Shown here piece after piece: positions 7,745 through 13,361 of a stretch of 16,745 nt of DNA (the stretch's first letter is position 1; the number at the start of each line of letters is the position of its first letter). Source of the DNA: Micropepsaceae bacterium (GTDB lineage: Bacteria; Pseudomonadota; Alphaproteobacteria; Micropepsales; Micropepsaceae); assembly GCA_025450355.1 (NCBI GenBank), contig JANWHR010000088.1, forward strand, positions 1-16,745. The letters run 5' to 3'. A program made the position numbers and the translations under genes. The notes beneath the pieces are model-generated. The model was not told where the DNA came from. It saw only the letters and a program-made list of their open reading frames with translations, and searched no databases.

Positions 7745-7757
7745 TTCCGTTACGGAA
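7745..7757. promoter_or_regulatory. Short palindrome upstream of the exported operon
   Basis: TTCCGT and ACGGAA form a perfect 6-bp inverted repeat around one base, about 23 bp before the MBL hydrolase start. It lies in the 107-bp gap where the operon promoter should be. It may be an operator, but it is short enough to arise by chance. Confidence 0.25.
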
Positions 7758-7829
7758 TTCTTACCATCGCCAATCGATCGCCTTTCGCTATCGAAACGGT
7801 ATCGCAGCCGTTGCGAGTAGTCCCGGGCG

Positions 7830-8216
7830 TTAACGTCCCCGGCGTTGTGGCGCAGCAAGCAACGCGCGAAACACCGCATTTGGCTCGCGATCGATGATCG
7901 TCAGTAGCACGCGCGCCGGACCGTGCGGATTGCGACGGCCCTGTTCCCATTGACGAACTGCTGACGGGGTGAAACCGAAGCGCTCCGCGAATTCAGCCTG
8001 GGAAAGCTTCAGTTTTGCCCGGATCGCCTGCACGTCGACATGCTCCGGCAGGACCAGTCTAACGCGCCCGTTCTGGACCATTCGGTGCCATTGCCGCTCC
8101 GAGGGCGTTTGTGTGCCGTCTTCGCGGGCGTGAGCCGCGATTTCACGCTCAGTCGTGGCGTCAACTTTGGCCCAGTCAATGAGTAAGGTCTTCGCGTCGT
8201 CTGCTGAGATACTCAC
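7830..8216 (-). CDS. HTH (XRE-type) antitoxin paired with the BrnT remnant
   Basis: A 128-residue DNA-binding protein. I start it at GTG 8216, inside the end of the preceding toxin frame (41-base overlap), because the homologous part begins there and no in-frame ATG fits better. The N-terminal part, with IDWAKVDATTEREIAAHARED (residues 13-33), resembles the antitoxin segment that neutralises BrnT-type toxins. Residues 61-92 form a helix-turn-helix: VQAIRAKLKLSQAEFAERFG then TPSAVRQWEQGRRNP, the second half being the recognition helix region. The tail GPARVLLTIIDREPNAVFRAL is typical of this antitoxin group. It should bind the palindrome at 8500-8524 and repress its own operon. The frame is intact although its toxin is broken. 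Confidence 0.8.
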   Translation of the reverse strand: MSISADDAKTLLIDWAKVDATTEREIAAHAREDGTQTPSERQWHRMVQNGRVRLVLPEHVDVQAIRAKLKLSQAEFAERFGFTPSAVRQWEQGRRNPHGPARVLLTIIDREPNAVFRALLAAPQRRGR

Positions 8217-8471
8217 GATATTGTCGCGTTTTCCGCCGGTTGGCTTTCCGGAACGAGATGATCCGGATCGCGTCACCGCGGCGCGTGAACGCAACGAAGA
8301 AAACCTGGCCGCCGGCTTCGCCGAGTGTGCTGAACTGCGTTTCGTCATATTCTTTCCGCCGTCTTCCCCCTCCAATCGCGGGGAATCAAACACCGGCGCG
8401 GAAGCTGCAAAATGCAGGCCGCGCTCCCGCACATTTTTTGCGCTCTTTCCCGGATCAAACTCAAAGCGCAT
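8176..8471 (-). pseudogene. brnT: BrnT-family RNase toxin, frameshifted by one missing base
   Basis: From ATG 8471 the frame encodes the BrnT start, MRFEFDPGKSAKNVRERGLH and then FAASAPVFDSPRLEGED, ending in family-like sequence near 8361. The rest of BrnT continues in the -1 frame: RRKEYDETQFSTLGEAGGQ, VFFVAFTRRGDAIRIISFRK, ANRRKTRQYREYLSRRREDL, stopping at TGA 8176-8178. Restoring a single base near 8361-8369 gives about 98 residues, the normal size. BrnT toxins are RelE-like ribonucleases that inhibit translation. The break follows a run of five G, so a sequencing error in a homopolymer is possible. In the sequence as given, no complete toxin can be made; the original frame instead runs on through unrelated residues into the downstream antitoxin frame, which could give an antitoxin with an N-terminal extension. 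Confidence 0.8.
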
Positions 8472-8499
8472 GATCTGGACAGGACGCAGTTGCTGATGC

Positions 8500-8524
8500 G
8501 TCAATGACACACGGTGTCACTGAC
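8500..8524. promoter_or_regulatory. Palindromic operator upstream of the brnT locus
   Basis: GTCAATGACAC (8500-8510) and GTGTCACTGAC (8514-8524) are inverted arms of 11 bp with one mismatch around a 3-base centre. The inner 6 bp (TGACAC/GTGTCA) are perfect. It lies 28 bp before the toxin ATG, where a toxin-antitoxin autorepressor normally binds. There is no T-tract, so a terminator for the upstream amidohydrolase gene, which ends at 8541 on the other side, cannot be its role in orientation or form. Confidence 0.6.
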
Positions 8525-8540
8525 GTATGTCCGAAACCCG

Positions 8541-9566
8541 TCAGTTCCGCAGCTTCAGCATGCGTTCGGCGTTCAGGTGATAAATTTTCCTGCGCTCGTC
8601 TTCGGTCACGTCGATCTCGTCCAGCACCTTGATGATTTCGCGGATGAACAGCGGTCCGCCCTCGGGATCAAACGGACAGTCCGTGCCGAACAGCACGTGA
8701 TCGCAGCCGAAAAAATCAATTCCGCAACGCGTGCCGGAACGCGATCCGTTGACGGAGGTATCCGCGAAGAACATGCGGAAATAATCCACCGGCCTGCGCC
8801 CCTTCTTTTTCATGTTGGCGAGGATTTCGGCATATTCCGGTTCTGCGCCTTCGCGGGTGCCCAGCTGATCCAGACCGAGGCCGACGCGCGCCTCCAGGAA
8901 CGGCACCATTGCACCGAGGTGATGGGTGATGATTTTCAGATTTGGCCAGCGGTCGAAAAAGCCCGAGAAGACCATGCGCGCCATCGCGGCGCTGGTCTCG
9001 TAAGGCCAGCCGAACACCCACCAGATGTCGTATTTCGAGCCCTTTTCCACCGGATAGTCGGCAAATTTCTGCGGCCGCGTCGGGTGCAGCCAGATTGGCA
9101 GGTCATAGGAATGCATCAGTTCGAAAATCGGCCCGAATTCGGGGTCATCCAGCGGCCGTCCGTTCACATTGGTCATGATCTGGATGCCGCGTGCGCCGAG
9201 CTTTTCCACCGCGCGGCGGATCTCCTCGACGGCCGCTTTGGCATTGTTCATCGGCACGGAAGCCGCGAAGGCGGGGAAGCGGTTGGGATGGCGCGCGACG
9301 ATTTCGGCCATGCCGTCATTGGCAAGCTTTGCCAGGGCGGGCGAGGTCTCCGGCGGCGCGACATATTCGATGGCCGGCATGGACAGCGTCAGCACCTGCT
9401 GATAGTCGGGCCCGAACTCCTCCATCATGCGCAAACGGCGGTCCAGATCGTACAGAACGGGAATTTCCGTCCAGCGCCGCACCATGGCCCTGTTCGCGAC
9501 GACCTCCGTCATCTTGTCGAAATAGACTTTGGGAAAAATGTGGGGGAAAATATCGAGTTTCTTCAC
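8541..9566 (-). CDS. Amidohydrolase family 2 protein (ACMSD-like TIM barrel)
   Basis: A 341-residue metal-dependent TIM-barrel protein of the family that includes ACMSD and other decarboxylases. I start it at GTG 9566 (KKLDIFPHIFP follows), with AAGG about 10 bases upstream; the 30 extra upstream codons are Arg/Pro/Gly-rich and unlike the family. Visible metal or catalytic residues are H9, H161 (WLHPTRP), H215 or H216 (ITHHLGA) and D296 (FGTDCPFD), at positions close to those of ACMSD. The usual first His of the N-terminal HxH is Phe (F7), as in the DIFxH-type subgroup. Enzymes here hydrolyse or decarboxylate aromatic or unsaturated acids. No signal peptide is seen, so it acts in the cytoplasm. 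It stands alone between the toxin locus and the PEP-CTERM gene; a link to the exported operon is possible but unproven. Confidence 0.83.
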   Translation of the reverse strand: MKKLDIFPHIFPKVYFDKMTEVVANRAMVRRWTEIPVLYDLDRRLRMMEEFGPDYQQVLTLSMPAIEYVAPPETSPALAKLANDGMAEIVARHPNRFPAFAASVPMNNAKAAVEEIRRAVEKLGARGIQIMTNVNGRPLDDPEFGPIFELMHSYDLPIWLHPTRPQKFADYPVEKGSKYDIWWVFGWPYETSAAMARMVFSGFFDRWPNLKIITHHLGAMVPFLEARVGLGLDQLGTREGAEPEYAEILANMKKKGRRPVDYFRMFFADTSVNGSRSGTRCGIDFFGCDHVLFGTDCPFDPEGGPLFIREIIKVLDEIDVTEDERRKIYHLNAERMLKLRN

Positions 9567-9727
9567 CGGCTTGCCTTTCGGGTGAGGGCAATTTGCGCGG
9601 CCGGACCTTAGACGCCCGGCTTCACCCCGACAAGCAATTGCGGCACGCGGCCCCACCGCTGCAACCGCAACGGCTGCTTTTGCGACTCGGTCACCAAGTC
9701 AAGCGAATCGAAGAGGCCTGCGGAGCT
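9567..9727. other. Intergenic region between PEP-CTERM and amidohydrolase genes
   Basis: A 161-bp gap between two minus-strand genes. The frame of the amidohydrolase stays open across part of it without family similarity. I see no strong terminator hairpin or promoter; a ribosome binding site AAGG precedes the amidohydrolase GTG. Confidence 0.4.
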
Positions 9728-10408
9728 TTACGCCGGCCGAAATCGAAACTTCCTCCGCCCAAGCCCGCCAAGGCCGATCAGGCCAGCGGCGAAAAGGACG
9801 AGGGTCGCAGGTTCCGGGACACCGGTTGGCCCGGTGGGTGCGAGCGCGCCGCCGACCTCAAAGCCGCACGCCCCAAAGGTTCCGTCTGGGCCACAGTTAT
9901 TGGCCCCGTCGATTCCCGCGATATAATTATTATCAAGGTAATCTTCCAAATCGAAGGGAATGTCGTAGCCACCGGTATTCGGGTTCGGCGGCACCACAAA
10001 CTGGATCTCGCTCGAAGCTGTGGCAGAAAGGACGTAATTGCCAAGTCCACCCACGGGTTGCCCCAATAGATCCAAAGTCGGTACTCCGCTGCCATCGGTC
10101 GTAAGGAAAATGGTGGTAGGGTCATTGGAATTAAATCCGGACGTCCAGCTCCCGGAAAAAGTGCCACCGACTGTAGTCGCCGAAAGGCCGGTGATATCCG
10201 AGAAGGCGTAATTTTGGCTTATGTCGTTCGCGGCACCATTATCGACGGTTACGTCCACGATAGCGCTGGTGCCAAATTCGGCCGGATCCTGGTTAAAGTC
10301 ATAGGCCATATCGAACTGGAAGGTGAAGGGCACCGCTTGACCAGCGCTTGGGGCGAGGCAGAGCAGTAGCGCAGGTAAGATCTTGCGTGCTGTGATTGTC
10401 CGAACCAT
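9728..10408 (-). CDS. PEP-CTERM sorting domain protein
   Basis: A 226-residue exported protein. The N-terminus is a Sec signal (RKILPALLLCLAPSAGQA, cleaved near residue 25). The middle (25-190) is Thr/Gly/Asn/Asp-rich beta-type sequence without a recognised domain, with two cysteines in NNCGPDGTFGACGF. The C-terminus is a textbook PEP-CTERM sorting signal: VPEPATLVLFAAGLIGLGGL followed by the basic GRRKFRFRPA. Such proteins are cut by exosortase (EpsH/XrtA-type) and are tied to exopolysaccharide and biofilm production; the exosortase gene is not in this window. ATG 10408 has GGGGAG about 7 bases upstream. A strong sigma-54 promoter lies 38 bases ahead of the start. Codon and amino acid use (Asn/Thr-rich) differs from neighbours, as is common for these proteins. 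Confidence 0.9.
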   Translation of the reverse strand: MVRTITARKILPALLLCLAPSAGQAVPFTFQFDMAYDFNQDPAEFGTSAIVDVTVDNGAANDISQNYAFSDITGLSATTVGGTFSGSWTSGFNSNDPTTIFLTTDGSGVPTLDLLGQPVGGLGNYVLSATASSEIQFVVPPNPNTGGYDIPFDLEDYLDNNYIAGIDGANNCGPDGTFGACGFEVGGALAPTGPTGVPEPATLVLFAAGLIGLGGLGRRKFRFRPA

Positions 10409-10443
10409 GTGCGGCTCCCCATCCCTCGTTTACCGGTATCAAT

Positions 10444-10461
10444 AAGCAAGGTTCGTGCCGT
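10444..10461 (-). promoter_or_regulatory. Sigma-54 (RpoN) promoter of the PEP-CTERM gene
   Basis: On the minus strand the site reads GGCACG, four bases (AACC), then TTGCTT. The invariant GG (10459-10458) and GC (10447-10446) are separated by exactly 10 bases, as required for the -24/-12 elements; the only departure from TGGCACG-N4-TTGC is C for the first T. Transcription would begin near 10434, giving a leader of about 25 bases that still contains the ribosome binding site GGGGAG. RpoN control with the PrsK/PrsR two-component pair is described for PEP-CTERM systems, which supports the call. Confidence 0.72.
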
Positions 10462-10509
10462 CATTGAAGTGTAAGCAGAACCAGAGACTTAGTTTTCGGC
10501 CACCAGCGA

Positions 10510-10534
10510 CGGATGTAGTCAGTTTTTACATCGG
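10510..10534. promoter_or_regulatory. Candidate activator (UAS) inverted repeat for the sigma-54 promoter
   Basis: GATGTA at 10512-10517 and TACATC at 10527-10532 are perfect inverted arms around 9 bases, and the arms extend to 8 bp with one mismatch. The centre lies about 88 bp upstream of the predicted transcription start, a normal distance for a sigma-54 enhancer-binding protein such as PrsR. Assignment to any particular activator is inference. Confidence 0.35.
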
Positions 10535-10818
10535 CAAAAAAATGTCAGCAGCCGGCGAACGTAGCCGTTAGAGACTGGACCGCAATATAGTGCGTCGCAA
10601 AGAGGGAGGAGCCCAGAATATGCCTGATAAAAGTCACTGAATCCTCAAATGGCTCCAGAATGGCGCGGTCGTAAGAAATTCTGACAAAAAGCTGGCGAGG
10701 ACTAGGGCGGCGAAGCTCCGGTCTGTTGTGTTCGGCTCGCTTAAGGGGCAGAGGGAACAGTCGCCGCACCTGATGAATGTTGTGGCGTTATCCAAAGGAA
10801 CGGCCTCCGACCACTGCC

Positions 10819-12390
10819 ATGAATGTCCAATACACATCGGGGACCGCGCGCATCGCCGCCGAAGCGGCGCGGCGGCGGACCTTTGCCATCATCTCGCATC
10901 CCGATGCCGGCAAAACCACGCTCACCGAGCAATTGCGGCTGCTCGGCGGCGCGATTCGGTGGGCGGGCCAGGTCAAGGCCCGTGGCGAGGCGCGCCGCGC
11001 CCGCTCGGACTGGATGAAGATAGAGCAGGAGCGCGGCATTTCGGTCACAACCGCCGTGATGACCTTCGAATACGAAGGCGCGGTGTTCAACCTGCTGGAC
11101 ACGCCGGGGCATGAGGATTTTTCGGAAGACACCTATCGCACGCTAACCGCGGCCGATTCGGCCGTGATGGTGATCGACGCCGCAAAAGGCATTGAAAGCC
11201 AGACGCGCAAGCTGTTTGAAGTGTGCCGCCTGCGCGATATCCCGATCATCACCTTCATCAACAAACTCGACCGGGAATCGCGTGATCCGTTCGAACTGGT
11301 GGACGAGATCGCGGATCAGTTGCAGCTCGAATGCGCGCCGCTGAACTGGCCCGCTGAATCCGGCCTGAATTTTCGCGGCGCTTTCGATCTGCAGTCGGAT
11401 GAATTCGTCAAATTCGAACGGAATGAGCCGCGGGAACACGATCTCTCATTCCTGCCGGATGATGTCCGGCAAAAGCTCCAGGAAGACGTGGAACTGGTCC
11501 GCCATGCATCCACGCCGTTCGATCTTGAGACCTATCGCAGCGGCCATATGACTCCGGTTTTCTTCGGCGCAGCGCTCAAGAATTTTGGCGTCCGGGATTT
11601 GCTGCGAACTCTGGCCCGTTTCTCGCCGCCTCCGCGGTCGCAGGCCGCCGCGACCCGCGCGGTTGAGCCGTCCGAGGAAAATGTCACCGGGTTTGTCTTC
11701 AAGGTCCAGGCCAATATGGACCCCAACCATCGCGACCGCGTCGCCTTCCTGAGGCTGTGTTCGGGGCGTTTCTCACGCGGCATGAAGCTGAAGCAATCGG
11801 GCACCGGAAAAACCATCAGCGTGCACAATCCGATTCTCTTCTTCGCGCAGGAACGCGAAGTGGTCGATGAAGCCTGGCCCGGCGACATCATCGGCATTCC
11901 CAACCACGGCGTATTGCGCGTCGGCGACACGCTGTCCGAATCGGAAACGCTGGTGTTCACCGGAATTCCGAATTTCGCGCCGGAAATCCTGCGCCGCGTC
12001 CGTTTGTTCGATGCGATGAAGTCCAAGCATCTGACGCGCGCGCTCGAAAGCCTGGCCGAAGAAGGCGTGACGCAGGTATTCAAACCGTTGATCGGTTCAC
12101 AATGGACCGTCGGCGTCGTCGGCCAACTGCAGCTCGACGTGCTGAAAAGCCGGTTGCAGGCGGAATATGGACTCGACGCCGATCTTGAGAATTCACCTTA
12201 CGAGACGGCGCGCTGGGTCGCAGGGACTCCGGAAGACGTGGAAAAATTCCGCGACGCCAACCGCGGTCAGATGGCGGAAGACCGCGATGGCGCGCCGGTG
12301 TTCCTCGCCAAAAACGCGTGGGAACTGGGCTATGTTGGCGGAAAATTCCCCAACATCCGCTTCCTCAAAACCCGCGAACGCAGTCACTGA
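10819..12390 (+). CDS. prfC: Peptide chain release factor 3 (RF3)
   Basis: A 523-residue translational GTPase of normal RF3 length (about 525-530). The G domain shows G1 SHPDAGKT (residues 26-33, the RF3-type P-loop), the switch I region RGISVTTA (72-79), G3 DTPGHEDFSEDTYRTL (94-109) and G4 NKLD (148-151). Domain II and the C-terminal RF3 domain follow; the protein ends in FPNIRFLKTRERSH. RF3 uses GTP to recycle RF1 or RF2 from ribosomes after peptide release, in the cytoplasm. I chose ATG 10819 because it begins the conserved N-terminus; the site AAGGAA lies about 20 bases upstream, so initiation looks weak. A TTG 14 codons earlier is possible. The stop codon abuts directly on the repeated antitoxin/decarboxylase tail at 12396. 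Confidence 0.93.
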   Translation: MNVQYTSGTARIAAEAARRRTFAIISHPDAGKTTLTEQLRLLGGAIRWAGQVKARGEARRARSDWMKIEQERGISVTTAVMTFEYEGAVFNLLDTPGHEDFSEDTYRTLTAADSAVMVIDAAKGIESQTRKLFEVCRLRDIPIITFINKLDRESRDPFELVDEIADQLQLECAPLNWPAESGLNFRGAFDLQSDEFVKFERNEPREHDLSFLPDDVRQKLQEDVELVRHASTPFDLETYRSGHMTPVFFGAALKNFGVRDLLRTLARFSPPPRSQAAATRAVEPSEENVTGFVFKVQANMDPNHRDRVAFLRLCSGRFSRGMKLKQSGTGKTISVHNPILFFAQEREVVDEAWPGDIIGIPNHGVLRVGDTLSESETLVFTGIPNFAPEILRRVRLFDAMKSKHLTRALESLAEEGVTQVFKPLIGSQWTVGVVGQLQLDVLKSRLQAEYGLDADLENSPYETARWVAGTPEDVEKFRDANRGQMAEDRDGAPVFLAKNAWELGYVGGKFPNIRFLKTRERSH

Positions 12391-12395
12391 TAAAC

Positions 12396-12542
12396 GCTCT
12401 CGGTATCGAGTTGACGGCAAAAGTTCACGCGTGATTGGACCGCGGGCTTCCAGCCCGCATCTTACTCCGAGTCGAGGACGACCCAGTCGTTGGGGTAGAA
12501 TCCGTTGAAGCCGGTGCGCAGCGCGATGGAATAGACGCCCAT
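12396..12542. repeat. Direct repeat, left copy (antitoxin tail + decarboxylase tail remnant)
   Basis: This 147-bp block matches 13215-13361 with only four differences (12401, 12404, 12510, 12535), at a constant offset of 819 bases. On the plus strand 12396-12434 encodes ALGIELTAKVHA and a stop, the end of the HI1420-type antitoxin. On the minus strand 12542-12462 encodes MGVYSIALRTGFNGFYPNDW, then VVLDSE and a stop, the end of the ornithine decarboxylase. The body of neither gene is present here. Three of the four differences are synonymous in these two convergent genes and the fourth is Ala to Val. The block begins 5 bases after the prfC stop. Confidence 0.92.
12442..12458. terminator. Hairpin in left repeat copy
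   Basis: GCGGGCT and AGCCCGC form a perfect 7-bp stem around the loop TCC. It is the exact copy of the hairpin at 13261-13277 and may now serve as terminator for prfC. No T-tract follows. Confidence 0.45.
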
Positions 12543-12633
12543 ATGTCGAACACGCAATTCGGTGACAGGAGCAACGATCGCACATTGGTTCACCGTATTC
12601 TCAGGCGCAGTAGCCGCCCGTGGGGTTGGCGCG

Positions 12634-12662
12634 TTGACTTATCGTAGTTTTTAAACTACATA
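12634..12662 (+). promoter_or_regulatory. Promoter and operator of the second toxin-antitoxin locus
   Basis: TTGACT (12634-12639) is a good -35 element. A perfect inverted repeat, GTAGTTT (12644-12650) and AAACTAC (12653-12659) around TT, fills the spacer, and TACATA (12657-12662) at 17 bases is a plausible but weak -10. A repressor bound to the palindrome would block the polymerase, as expected for autoregulation by the antitoxin. Transcription would start at or within a few bases of the toxin ATG at 12668, so the mRNA may be leaderless. Confidence 0.6.
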
Positions 12663-12667
12663 TCGCT

Positions 12668-12960
12668 ATGGTCGAGTTAAAGCAGACCGAGACCTTCCGC
12701 AAATGGCGGACAGCGCTCAGGGATGAGCGAGCGCGGGCGGTGATTGCGTCGAGGTTGGACCGTTTGGCTTACGGACATGTGGAGACGCGGCGCCGGTTGG
12801 CGAAGGCATCAGTGAATTACGCATCCACTACGGCCCTGGCTATCGGATTTATTTCCAGAAGCGCGCCAGGACGGTGATTCTACTGCTTTGCGGTGACGAG
12901 AAGGGCAGCCAGGCTAAGGACATTAAGCTCGCAAAGCGACTTTTGAGAGAGTTGGGGTAA
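12668..12960 (+). pseudogene. HI1419/HigB-type RelE-superfamily toxin, frameshifted by one missing base
   Basis: The frame opens at ATG 12668 with the family start MVELKQTETFRKWRTALRDE and then RARAVIASRLDRLAYGHV, typical of the phage-derived Gp49-like/HI1419 addiction killer proteins. After codon 38 it turns into unrelated residues and stops at 12877. The correct continuation lies in the -1 frame from 12784: DAAPVGEGISELRIHYGPGY, RIYFQKRARTVILLLCGDEK, GSQAKDIKLAKRLLRELG, stop TAA 12958-12960. One extra G near 12781-12783 (GTGGGAGAC in place of GTGGAGAC) would restore a 97-residue toxin with the family GDxxPVGEG motif. Active homologues are ribosome-dependent or free mRNA endonucleases. No ribosome binding site precedes the ATG. 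As written, the toxin is inactive. Confidence 0.85.
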
Positions 12961-13253
12961 TGACAGTGACCGAGAAGCTGACGACTTATGATCCTGCCGA
13001 AGACTTGACTTCGGACAAGGCGATTGCGGCGTTCATGGCTGAGGCATTTAAGACTGAGGACGCGGGTTATGTCGCACACGCGCTGGGTGTGGTAGCGCGC
13101 GCGAAGGGAATGACCCAAATCGCAAAGGATACGGGCCTTTCACGCGAGCAGCTTTATCGCTCGTTCAGTGAGAACGGCAACCCGACATTGAAAACTACCC
13201 TTGCGGTGATGAAGGCTCTTGGCATCGAGTTGACGGCAAAAGTTCACGCGTGA
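12960..13253 (+). CDS. HI1420-family HTH antitoxin (addiction module antidote)
   Basis: A 97-residue protein whose ATG overlaps the toxin stop by one base (TAATG), the usual coupling for this module. The N-terminal half (DPAEDLTSDKAIAAFMAEAF) and the central helix-turn-helix (GMTQIAKDTGLSREQLYRSF then SENGNPTLKTTLAVMKALGI) match the HI1420 group of HigA-like antitoxins. It should bind the toxin and the palindrome at 12644-12659, repressing the locus. The frame is intact although the toxin is not, so it could act as a free regulator or as protection against related toxins. Its last 13 codons, including the stop, are part of the 147-bp direct repeat; the left copy codes for the identical peptide through synonymous changes. 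Confidence 0.88.
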   Translation: MTVTEKLTTYDPAEDLTSDKAIAAFMAEAFKTEDAGYVAHALGVVARAKGMTQIAKDTGLSREQLYRSFSENGNPTLKTTLAVMKALGIELTAKVHA

Positions 13254-13361
13254 TTGGACCGCGGGCTTCCAGCCCGCATCTTACTCCGAGTCGAGGACGA
13301 CCCAGTCGTTGGGGTAGAATCCGTTGAACCCGGTGCGCAGCGCGATGGAATAGGCGCCCAT
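13215..13361. repeat. Direct repeat, right copy (in place at the ends of antitoxin and decarboxylase)
   Basis: This copy is continuous with both complete genes, so it marks the native arrangement: antitoxin end (stop 13251-13253), a 27-bp spacer with hairpin, and the decarboxylase end (stop 13281-13283). The left copy is at 12396-12542. Confidence 0.92.
13261..13277. terminator. Bidirectional hairpin between antitoxin and decarboxylase genes
   Basis: GCGGGCT-TCC-AGCCCGC is a perfect 7-bp stem in the 27-bp gap between two convergent stop codons. It lacks a T-tract on either side, so efficiency is uncertain. Confidence 0.5.

Larger units (their letters stand above)
10409..10818. other. 410-bp intergenic region between PEP-CTERM gene and prfC
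   Basis: This divergent gap is less GC-rich than its surroundings near 10480-10560. Its PEP-CTERM side holds a sigma-54 promoter (10444-10461) and a candidate activator site (10510-10534), listed separately. Short open frames occur, the longest minus-strand one at 10545-10769 (74 codons), but none shows a recognisable domain, good ribosome binding site or coding bias. I see no tRNA fold. The prfC promoter is presumably near the right end but was not identified. Confidence 0.5.

Noticed and set aside
8355..8375. Programmed -1 ribosomal frameshift in brnT
   Set aside because: The G-rich stretch does not form a standard X-XXY-YYZ slippery heptamer in frame, and no clear stimulatory hairpin was seen; a missing base is simpler.
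8217..8510. Continuous 226-codon frame from GTG 8510 through the HTH antitoxin as a single fusion protein
   Set aside because: Only its first part (BrnT start) and last part (HTH) resemble proteins; the middle is the out-of-frame reading of the BrnT C-terminal half, so it reflects a frameshift, not a natural fusion.
10545..10769. 74-codon minus-strand open frame in the prfC upstream gap
   Set aside because: No recognisable domain, no ribosome binding site, and its composition is not clearly coding; the region is better read as intergenic.
12775..12790. Programmed -1 frameshift in the second toxin
   Set aside because: The local sequence GTGGAGACG has no slippery heptamer.
12396..13361. Insertion sequence or integron-type element bounded by the 147-bp repeats
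   Set aside because: No transposase or integrase lies between them, and the repeats are gene tails with coding-type substitutions rather than terminal inverted repeats or attachment sites.
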